Assembly (NCBI GenBank): GCA_027079895.1
Contig: JALWUZ010000741.1
Location: 1-10,655 of the forward strand
Length of the DNA stretch: 10,655 nucleotides
Direction of reading: 5' to 3'
From: Anaerolineae bacterium
Lineage (GTDB): Bacteria > Chloroflexota > Anaerolineae > B4-G1
The notes under the pieces were generated by a model, which ran no database searches, had not been told where the DNA came from, and was given only the letters and a program-made list of their open reading frames with translations. Shown piece by piece: positions 1-5,540 of the stretch (the stretch's first letter is position 1; each line of letters starts with the position of its first letter). The position numbers and the translations under genes are program-made.

Positions 1-1213
1 GGTAGATGTGCGCCAGGGGGCCGGAGGCGGAGACCACGATGTCCTGTTGCCGGTCGAGGTCGTAGTCCGCTACGGAGACCGGCGTCACCCGGCGGCTCAC
101 GTGCTCGCGGAGCGGCGTCAAGGCCCGACGCAGGCGAGGCGGCAGACGCCGTTCCAGCCCCTCCCACTCCGCCAGCATGTAGCGGGCCTTGTCCGCCGAG
201 GGGACGGCCCAGTGAGCCTGCTCATCCACCGAAGCAGCACCGGCGGCCTGCTCCCCGACGAACTCCCCCAGGCTCATCCCGGCCCGCCAGCGGAACGGCG
301 TCGCCGGGGAGTTGCCGTGGTCGGAGAGGATGTGGAGCGCGTATCTCCGCCCCCGGTAGCGGGTGCGCATACGGTCTATCTGGCGGATGCGGCGGTCTAT
401 CTCCCGCAGGGTGCGGAAGGCGGCCCGGTGGGTCGGCCCCATTTTGTGGGCCACCTCGTCGTAACTGTTGTAGTTGGCGTAGATGGCGGGGACGCGGCGG
501 TAGATGTCCAGCAGGACGCCGAAGGTCTGTACCTCGGTGAGCAGCGCGTCGCCGACGGCGTGCAGCAGGGGGGAGAGGACGTCGAAGGGGTTGAGGACGC
601 CGGGCCGCACCAGGGCCAGCAGACGGCGTCCCAGCCCGGCCAGGTAGCCGCGGACGGTCAGGCGGGCCAGGCGCAGGACGCGGAGGGGGCTCAGGAGGAA
701 CAGCAGGAACAGCCCCATCCCGCGCGTGCTCTCGAAAAATCGCCGCTGGCGGAAGGTGCTGACGGTGAACAGGGCCAGGTCCGCGCCGCCGTCGAATATG
801 CTGACGTAGCAGGAGCCGCCGTGCAGGATTCCGACCCGGCCCTGGGCGATTCGCTCCCGCACGCGGCGCATTTGGTCGGGACGCTTGGCGGAGACGGCGA
901 CGGCGTGCTCTTTCTCGTACCAGCGGAACCCCGGCACGTCGAACCGGTTGCCGAACATAATCCCGGCCTGCACCGCCGGGGTCGTGCTGGGGAGGCCGCA
1001 CCGCCAGCGGGCCGCCCGCATCCGGCCGGAGGTCAGCAGCCGCCGTAGGTACGGCATGTACCCCTCGGCGACGGCCTGCATCAGGTGGTCGTAGCCCAGA
1101 CCGTCTATCTGGATGATGATGAACCCCTGCCGGTGGTCGGTGGGGGGCGCGGCGCGGCCCAGCCGTCGGGCCAGCAGGCCGTACTTCCAGGTGTAGTAGG
1201 CGTCGGTGAGCAC
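1..1213 (-). CDS. Alkaline phosphatase superfamily protein (type I phosphodiesterase/nucleotide pyrophosphatase-like), 3' end missing
   Basis: Reading the minus strand from a GTG at 1213-1211 gives 404 codons without a stop, to the window edge. The superfamily's metal and catalytic motifs appear in order. They are IQIDGLGYD (Asp37), GLPSTTPAVQAG (candidate nucleophile Thr77 or Thr78), YDEVAHKMGP (Asp252, His256), SDHG (Asp298, His299) and SGPLAHIY (His402). This set is typical of two-metal phosphodiesterases and pyrophosphatases; the substrate cannot be read from the sequence. Between the nucleophile and Asp252 lies an unusual insert of about 85 residues. It starts with a hydrophobic stretch (GMGLFLLFLLSPL, about residues 165-177) and continues with Leu/Arg-rich helices, so it may associate with the membrane. 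The gene starts one base after the adk stop, implying one transcript. No Shine-Dalgarno sits at the right distance, so the GTG start is a guess; translation may restart after adk, or begin further upstream. Family call fairly sure. Confidence 0.8.
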   Translation of the reverse strand, partial: MLTDAYYTWKYGLLARRLGRAAPPTDHRQGFIIIQIDGLGYDHLMQAVAEGYMPYLRRLLTSGRMRAARWRCGLPSTTPAVQAGIMFGNRFDVPGFRWYEKEHAVAVSAKRPDQMRRVRERIAQGRVGILHGGSCYVSIFDGGADLALFTVSTFRQRRFFESTRGMGLFLLFLLSPLRVLRLARLTVRGYLAGLGRRLLALVRPGVLNPFDVLSPLLHAVGDALLTEVQTFGVLLDIYRRVPAIYANYNSYDEVAHKMGPTHRAAFRTLREIDRRIRQIDRMRTRYRGRRYALHILSDHGNSPATPFRWRAGMSLGEFVGEQAAGAASVDEQAHWAVPSADKARYMLAEWEGLERRLPPRLRRALTPLREHVSRRVTPVSVADYDLDRQQDIVVSASGPLAHIY

Positions 1214-1214
1214 G

Positions 1215-1874
1215 CTAGGCGGTGATGGCAGCGCGTAGTTCCTCCGTCACCGCCTCGATTGGCTGGTCGCCGTTGATCTCCACCAGTACCCCCCGACGGC
1301 GGTAGTAGTCAATGAGCGGGCTGGTCTGCTCCCAGTAGACTTTGAGCCGCTGGCGCACCGTCTCCGGGCGGTCGTCGTCCCGCTGATACAGTTCCCCGCC
1401 GTCCACGTCGCAGATGCCGGGCTGACGAGGCGGGTTGAACCGGATGTGATAGGCCCGTCCGCACACCCGGCACAGCCGCCGCCCGCCGATTCTTTCGACC
1501 AGCACCTCGTCCGGCACGGCGATGTAGGGGACGACGGCGATGCGCTGCCCTCTGGCGGCCAGGGCCTCGTCCAATGCCTCCGCCTGGGCGATGGTGCGGG
1601 GGAAGCCGTCGAGAATCGCGCCGTTGGCACAGTCGGGGCGGCGGAGCCGCTCCATCACCATCGCAATGGTGACGTCGTCCGGCACCAAGTCGCCCCGCTC
1701 CATGTAGGCTTTGGCCTGCAACCCGAGGGGGGTCTGGTTCTTGAGGTTCTCCCGAAACAGGTCGCCGCTGGCCACGTGGGGCAGGTGGAGTATCTCCCGC
1801 AGACGGGCCGCCTGGGTGCCTTTGCCGGAGCCGGGCGGCCCGACGAGGACGATGAAACGCGGTTCTGTCGTCAT
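1215..1874 (-). CDS. adk: Adenylate kinase with metal-binding lid
   Basis: The 219-residue product catalyses ATP + AMP = 2 ADP in the cytoplasm and is the usual length for a long-form bacterial adenylate kinase. The P-loop GPPGSGKGT is at residues 12-20, the AMP-site segment LDGFPRT at 88-94, and the lid carries Cys135, Cys138, Cys155 and Asp158. That Cys-X2-Cys ... Cys-X2-Asp set is the structural zinc site known from many Gram-positive-type adenylate kinases. The Arg/Asp segment YQRDDDRPETVRQRL follows at 163-177. I chose the ATG at 1874 because AAGGAGA lies seven bases upstream. An open frame continues to about 1937, but the extra residues precede the conserved start and have no ribosome site. 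Downstream, the phosphodiesterase-like gene begins one base after the stop, so the two are probably co-transcribed. In many bacteria adk lies near secY in the ribosomal protein cluster; here it does not. Confidence 0.97.
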   Translation of the reverse strand: MTTEPRFIVLVGPPGSGKGTQAARLREILHLPHVASGDLFRENLKNQTPLGLQAKAYMERGDLVPDDVTIAMVMERLRRPDCANGAILDGFPRTIAQAEALDEALAARGQRIAVVPYIAVPDEVLVERIGGRRLCRVCGRAYHIRFNPPRQPGICDVDGGELYQRDDDRPETVRQRLKVYWEQTSPLIDYYRRRGVLVEINGDQPIEAVTEELRAAITA

Positions 1875-1916
1875 TGTGCTCTCCTTTTCGCTTGCTCTCA
1901 GGGTGGGTCTGGGGCG

Positions 1917-1944
1917 ATAATAGCACGAAACGGGCAAAAATCAA
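1917..1944 (-). promoter_or_regulatory. Predicted sigma-A-type promoter for adk
   Basis: On the minus strand TTGATT (1944-1939) and TATTAT (1922-1917) are separated by 16 bp. They lie about 45 bases upstream of the adk ATG, in a short AT-richer patch within GC-rich DNA. The match to the general bacterial housekeeping consensus is reasonable, but it is a motif call only. Confidence 0.5.
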
Positions 1945-1967
1945 CCTATCCTCCGCTTACGGTCAAA

Positions 1968-2013
1968 GGGGTAGGCGATGGGGGGTAGGCGATGGCAATG
2001 CCATCGCCTACCC
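1968..2013. repeat. 14-bp tandem duplication fused to a 31-bp perfect palindrome
   Basis: The 14-mer GGGGTAGGCGATGG occurs twice in direct tandem (1968-1981 and 1982-1995). The second copy is the left arm of a perfect inverted repeat at 1983-2013, with 15-bp arms around a single central A at 1998. The stem ends in GGGTAGG/CCTACCC. There is no T-run on either side, so a simple intrinsic terminator is unlikely. It lies between two divergent promoters, in a spacer without any coding frame of its own. The form resembles a REP/MITE-like intergenic palindrome. Confidence 0.8.
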
Positions 2014-2072
2014 GCGCCCTACAACAGCGAGCGCAACGGCTCAATCGCAGGCCTTCCTGTTCATCCGCCAAA

Positions 2073-2110
2073 GGTTAGGACGTTGAAAAGCCCTAACCCC
2101 CGCTCCCCTT
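2073..2110. repeat. Small inverted repeat next to a CCCTAACCCCC tract
   Basis: GGTTAGG (2073-2079) and CCTAACC (2092-2098) form a 7-bp stem around a 12-base loop. It is followed directly by a pyrimidine-rich run up to 2113. Dispersed intergenic sequences with a CCCTAACCCCC core are common in Chloroflexota and cyanobacteria, so this is probably a piece of one. That is recalled from general experience, not a database match. Together with the palindrome at 1983-2013 it accounts for most of the 1945-2111 spacer; I see no other gene there. Confidence 0.45.
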
Positions 2111-2111
2111 T

Positions 2112-2140
2112 TTGCGAAAATACCGCATATCGTGTAAAAT
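2112..2140 (+). promoter_or_regulatory. Predicted sigma-A-type promoter for the SGNH-like gene and possibly everything downstream
   Basis: TTGCGA (2112-2117) and TAAAAT (2135-2140) are separated by exactly 17 bp, in the only AT-rich stretch of the spacer. The start codon lies 45 bases downstream, preceded by AAGGAG at 2173-2178. The elements and spacing are close to the housekeeping consensus. No operator is obvious. Confidence 0.6.
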
Positions 2141-2184
2141 TAAGCCCATCCAGCCACCCGTCACCGGCCACGAAGGAGTTTCAA

Positions 2185-3801
2185 ATGCGCCCCTATGCCC
2201 GTCGCCTGCCTTTGACCATTTTGTTGATTGGATTGCTCCCCTTCCTGCTGGGAGCCCGGCACCTTCCCGCGCTGCAACCGATCCGCATCATCTTCCTGCA
2301 CCACTCCTGCGGACACAACCTCATCGAGCAGGGGGGCGTGCGGGAAGGGTTTACCGCCCTGGGGTACGAGTTCTACGACCACGGCTACAACGACGACGGC
2401 CTCCGCCTGGCCGATGGCTCCTACAGCGGCACCAACTTCGCCGTGCCGGACGACAACACCGACCCCGACGGTATCGCCTACATCTTCTCCCAGCCCCTCC
2501 ACGACCCGCCGGACAACACCTTCAGTTACCTGATGCAGTACGACGTGATCGCCTTCAAGTCCTGCTTCCCCACCAGCAACATCGGCGACGATGAGCAGTT
2601 GGCCGAGTACAAATCCTACTACCTCGCCATCCGCGACCGGATGGATCAGTACCCGAACAAACTGTTCATCATCGTCACCCAGCCGCCGCAGGTGCCGGCC
2701 AACAGCAACCCGGAGGAGGGGGCGCGGGCCCGCGCCCTCACCGTCTGGCTGCAATCCGATGAGTTCCTGGCTGGGCACCCCAACGTCTACGTCTTCGACT
2801 TCTTCGGCCTGCTGGCGGGCGACGACAACTTCCTGCGCCCGGAGTACCGCTCCGACGAGTACGACGCCCACCCCAACGAACGGGCCAATCGGGAGATCGG
2901 GCCGCAGTTCGTCGCCTTCTTCGACGCGGCGATCAAGAGTTACTGGGGCGACAATCCCCCACCGGCGGCCACCCCCATCCCGACCACCCCGCCGGAGCCG
3001 ACGGAACCGTCCGCGCCGCCGCCGGAGGAAGCACCCGGCGAGACGGCGATGTCCGGGCTGTTGGAAGGCTTCGAGTCCCCGGAGACCTACTGGGAGACCG
3101 ACGTCGGGGAGAACTCCTCCGTCGAGTGCGGGCCGGACGGCGGGATGGCCCACAGCGGCGCGTCCGCCCTGCGCATGCAGTACGCCGTCGCCCCCGACGA
3201 GTGGGCCGACTGCGGGCGGTACTTCGAGGACTACCAGGATTGGAGCGCGGGCAGCGGGATTTCCCTGTTCCTCGCCCAGCAGGGGAACGGGACCGCGCTC
3301 ACCGTGATGCTCTTCTCCGGCGACATGGAGGATCCCACCCCCTTCGTGGCCCGCGTCCCCCTGCCGACAACAACGGATTGGAGCCCGGCCGTCATCCCCT
3401 GGGACGGCTTCAGCAAGGCGGAGTGGGCCGGCGAAGGCGGACTGACGGAACTCGACCCGACCCGAATGACCGGCTACGGATTCTCCCTGGAATCCGACGG
3501 CCCCGCTTACGAAGGGGTGCTGTGGATAGACGACCTGAGCCTCACCACCGGCGCGGAGATAGCCCCCACCGCGCCCCCGGTGATAGAGGAGGAGGAACCG
3601 GAGGAGGAGGCCACGGAACCGCCCTCGCCGGAGGTGGTCGAGGAGCCGGAAGAGCCAGAAGAGCCGGAGGAGCCGGAAGAGCCGGAGGAATCCGGCGGCG
3701 GTAGCGGAATGTGCGCCTCGGCGATGTTCCTGCCGCTGGCGGTGCTGGCGGTGGGGGGCTACCGACTCCGCCGGACGCGCTCATCCTCACACCCGGAGTG
3801 A
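2185..3801 (+). CDS. Secreted SGNH-hydrolase-like protein with C-terminal beta-sandwich domain, Pro/Glu stalk and C-terminal anchor
   Basis: 538 residues from the ATG at 2185, which has AAGGAG six bases upstream; an open frame extends further upstream but precedes the signal peptide. Residues 1-30 form a signal peptide (RR charge, then LTILLIGLLPFLLGA). Residues 33-253 look like an SGNH/GDSL-type hydrolase. HHSCGHN at 39-45 supplies the likely nucleophile Ser41, FKSCFPTSN (124-132) takes the place of the Gly-x-Asn-Asp block, and DAHPN (227-231) supplies Asp227 and His229. A Pro/Thr linker (254-288) follows. A domain at about 291-455 (LLEGFESPETYW ... GVLWIDDLSL) resembles CBM11/CIA30 beta-sandwiches. 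Next come an acidic Glu/Pro stalk (467-502), a GGGSGMC motif (504-510), a hydrophobic segment (511-526) and an Arg-rich tail. The end resembles Cys-containing CTERM sorting signals. The role is probably cell-surface hydrolysis of an ester or carbohydrate; the substrate is unknown. The stop is three bases from the next gene. Confidence 0.8.
   Translation: MRPYARRLPLTILLIGLLPFLLGARHLPALQPIRIIFLHHSCGHNLIEQGGVREGFTALGYEFYDHGYNDDGLRLADGSYSGTNFAVPDDNTDPDGIAYIFSQPLHDPPDNTFSYLMQYDVIAFKSCFPTSNIGDDEQLAEYKSYYLAIRDRMDQYPNKLFIIVTQPPQVPANSNPEEGARARALTVWLQSDEFLAGHPNVYVFDFFGLLAGDDNFLRPEYRSDEYDAHPNERANREIGPQFVAFFDAAIKSYWGDNPPPAATPIPTTPPEPTEPSAPPPEEAPGETAMSGLLEGFESPETYWETDVGENSSVECGPDGGMAHSGASALRMQYAVAPDEWADCGRYFEDYQDWSAGSGISLFLAQQGNGTALTVMLFSGDMEDPTPFVARVPLPTTTDWSPAVIPWDGFSKAEWAGEGGLTELDPTRMTGYGFSLESDGPAYEGVLWIDDLSLTTGAEIAPTAPPVIEEEEPEEEATEPPSPEVVEEPEEPEEPEEPEEPEESGGGSGMCASAMFLPLAVLAVGGYRLRRTRSSSHPE
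3640..3690 (+). repeat. In-frame 9-bp (Glu-Glu-Pro) coding repeat
   Basis: Five consecutive 9-bp units encode Glu-Glu-Pro, followed by one more Glu-Glu. Units differ only at third positions (GAG/GAA, CCG/CCA). The period is a multiple of three, so copy changes would alter stalk length without shifting the frame. It lies just before the C-terminal anchor. Confidence 0.8.
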
Positions 3802-3804
3802 TCT

Positions 3805-4659
3805 ATGGAACAGATTTCCCCGCACGTCTACGTCTCCACCGCGTACCGGGGCGTCAACGTCGGCTGCATCGTGCTGCCGAAAGGGGTCATCGCCGTGGAC
3901 GCCCCCACCCTGCCGGAAGACGCCCGCGAATGGCGGCAGCAGATTCTCGACCTCACCGGCGGCCCCATCCTCTACCTCATCGTCACCGACGGCCACCCCG
4001 ACCGGCTGTTGAGCGCGGGTCTCATGGAAGCCCCCGTCGTCGCCGCGCGGGCGGTCTACGACCGGGCTGCCGCCTACACCGACGGCTTCTGGCGCAGCGT
4101 CATCGAGACCTGGTGCCGTCGCTGCCCGGAGGCCTCCGACGACCTCTCGCGGGCGCATGTCGCCCTCCCGGAGATTATGTTCACCGAGGGCCTCACCCTT
4201 TCCAAAGGGGGACGGGACATCACCGTCCGCGCCTGGGCCGGCCCCGCGCCGGGCACCGCTATGGTGCGTCTGCCGGAGGAGAAAGTGCTCTTCACCGGCG
4301 ACGCGCTGGTGGTGAGCGAGCACCCCACCCTCACGTTCGCCCCGGACACGCAGGCCTGGCTGCGCACCCTGACCACTTTGCGCCGTCCCCGCTTTGCCGG
4401 GACGCGCTTCGTGCCGGGGCGCGGCCCGGTGAGCGACCAGGAGGCCACCCGCCCCTTGAGCGCGTACATCGCCCTGGCGCGGCGGCGGGTGCGCTCCCTC
4501 ATCAAAGCCGGCGGCTCGCGCTCCGACGTGACCGGCCTGGTGGCCGAATTGATGCCCCTGTTCCCCATCCCCGAAGGGGAACACGACCGCGTTCAACGGC
4601 GCATCAAGGCTGGCCTGGAGCACATCTACGACGAATTGCAGAGACAACAAATTGATTGA
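3805..4659 (+). CDS. Metallo-beta-lactamase-fold protein with degenerate metal site
   Basis: 284 residues. GGAG at 3795-3798 overlaps the end of the upstream gene and lies six bases from the ATG, so translation is probably coupled. The layout follows the MBL fold: an N-terminal beta layer (HVYVSTAYRGVNVGCIVL), then VIAVDAP, TDGHPD, GPAPGT, LFTGDAL and FVPGRGPV. Four expected ligands are replaced. In T-H-x-H-x-D-H the sequence reads T61-D-G-H-P-D-R67, the GHTPG His is Pro147, and the PGHGP His is Arg206. His64, Asp66 and Asp166 remain. A normal two-metal hydrolase is therefore unlikely; a regulator, scaffold or altered site is possible. The rest is helical and Arg-rich (about 215-284), as in many MBL proteins. 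Its stop overlaps the ribosome site of the next gene, an ODP-type MBL protein, which suggests the two are used together. Fold call good, function unknown. Confidence 0.75.
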   Translation: MEQISPHVYVSTAYRGVNVGCIVLPKGVIAVDAPTLPEDAREWRQQILDLTGGPILYLIVTDGHPDRLLSAGLMEAPVVAARAVYDRAAAYTDGFWRSVIETWCRRCPEASDDLSRAHVALPEIMFTEGLTLSKGGRDITVRAWAGPAPGTAMVRLPEEKVLFTGDALVVSEHPTLTFAPDTQAWLRTLTTLRRPRFAGTRFVPGRGPVSDQEATRPLSAYIALARRRVRSLIKAGGSRSDVTGLVAELMPLFPIPEGEHDRVQRRIKAGLEHIYDELQRQQID

Positions 4660-4672
4660 GGAGGTAACTGGC

Positions 4673-5443
4673 ATGTCTTTCGAGTTCTTCAACGACGGCA
4701 CCCACCGGTGCGTTCGGTTCGACGATCTGGCCGGTGAAGGAGAGGTTCAGACCAACCAGACGATCATCATTCACGGCGAGCGCGGGGTTCTGCTGGAACC
4801 CGGCGGCAACAAACTGTTCTCCCGCCTGGTGGCGGAGATGTCCACCTACATCCCGCCGCAGAAACTGGACTACATCATCCTCTCCCACCAGGACCCCGAC
4901 GTGGGCGCGGGACTGAACGGCTACCTGCTGATCACCGACGCCCGCATCTGCTTCCCCTCCATCTGGCTGCGCTTCATCCCCGCCTTCTGCACCAAGAGCC
5001 TGGCGATGGAGCGGGTCATCTCCATCCCCGACGAAGGCATGCGGCTCGACCTCAACGGGGCAGAGTTGATCCTCCTCCCGGCCCATTTCCTCCACTCGTC
5101 GGGCAACATCCACGTCTACGATGTCGTTTCCAAGACGCTGTTCTCCAGCGACCTGGGAGCCGCGATGCTGCCGCCGGACAAGCACTACGTCAAAGTGGAG
5201 GACTTCGACGCTCACGTGCAGTACATGGAGGGCTTCCACAAGCGGTACATCCCCTCCGGCAAGGCCTGTCGGCAGTGGGCGGCGATGGTGCGTCAACTGG
5301 ACATCGAGCGCATCGTCCCCCAGCACGGGCCGATGTTCGAGGGGAAGGAGATGGTGGCCCGGTTCATTGACTGGGTCTCCGGCCTCAAGTGTGGACTGGA
5401 TTACCTGGCCGAGGGAGGAGCATACCGCATCCCGGCCGCCTGA
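4673..5443 (+). CDS. ODP/flavodiiron-type metallo-beta-lactamase-fold protein (diiron)
   Basis: 256 residues. I chose the ATG at 4673 because GAGGAGGT (4658-4665) precedes it by seven bases; a TTG at 4652 would start before that site. The family's ligands are intact: His72, Asp74 and Asp76 in LSHQDPDVG, His141 in FLHSSGNIHVYD, Asp160 in FSSDLGA, and His218 in VPQHGP. The H-x-(D/E)-x-D pattern and the HSxGNxHVYD segment are hallmarks of the N-terminal diiron domain of flavodiiron proteins and of stand-alone ODP proteins. Those reduce or bind O2 or NO, or act as redox sensors. No flavodoxin domain follows, so electrons would have to come from a separate partner. The last 25 residues have no recognised motif. 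It sits 13 bases after the degenerate MBL gene and 97 bases before the transporter's binding protein. Family call strong; O2, NO or signalling role undecided. Confidence 0.87.
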   Translation: MSFEFFNDGTHRCVRFDDLAGEGEVQTNQTIIIHGERGVLLEPGGNKLFSRLVAEMSTYIPPQKLDYIILSHQDPDVGAGLNGYLLITDARICFPSIWLRFIPAFCTKSLAMERVISIPDEGMRLDLNGAELILLPAHFLHSSGNIHVYDVVSKTLFSSDLGAAMLPPDKHYVKVEDFDAHVQYMEGFHKRYIPSGKACRQWAAMVRQLDIERIVPQHGPMFEGKEMVARFIDWVSGLKCGLDYLAEGGAYRIPAA

Positions 5444-5473
5444 GACGCGCGTCCCGCGAGAGAGGAGGTGTTT

Positions 5474-5508
5474 ATGGTGGAATGACCGCTGCACATCTAC
5501 TCGCTTGA
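5474..5508 (+). other. Possible minimal leader ORFs ahead of the binding-protein gene
   Basis: Within the 97-bp gap, GGAGG (5464-5468) lies five bases before an ATG at 5474 that reads only Met-Val-Glu-stop (5474-5485). A second ATG at 5482 overlaps that stop (ATGA) and reads MTAAHLLA-stop (5482-5508). The ribosome site is strong for so short a frame. This could be a translated leader, the remnant of a lost start, or chance. A 10-bp palindrome GACGCGCGTC (5444-5453) lies just upstream. Confidence 0.3.
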
Positions 5509-5540
5509 AGTCACATTAGCAAGAAGGAGGAGAATCAGAA

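Noticed and set aside
8..1048. Long open frame on the plus strand, and another at 222-1001 on the minus strand
   Set aside because: Both are low-complexity translations without motifs, overlapping the phosphodiesterase-like gene in other frames. The frame starting at GTG 1213 has the full metal-ligand series.
1875..1937. Longer adk start adding 21 residues
   Set aside because: It lacks a ribosome site, would overlap the predicted promoter at 1917-1944, and the added residues are not part of the adenylate kinase fold.
3711..4701. Overlapping long frames on both strands opposite or out of frame with the degenerate MBL gene
   Set aside because: Arg/Pro/His-rich compositions without motifs. The 3805-4659 frame has fold motifs and a well-placed ribosome site.
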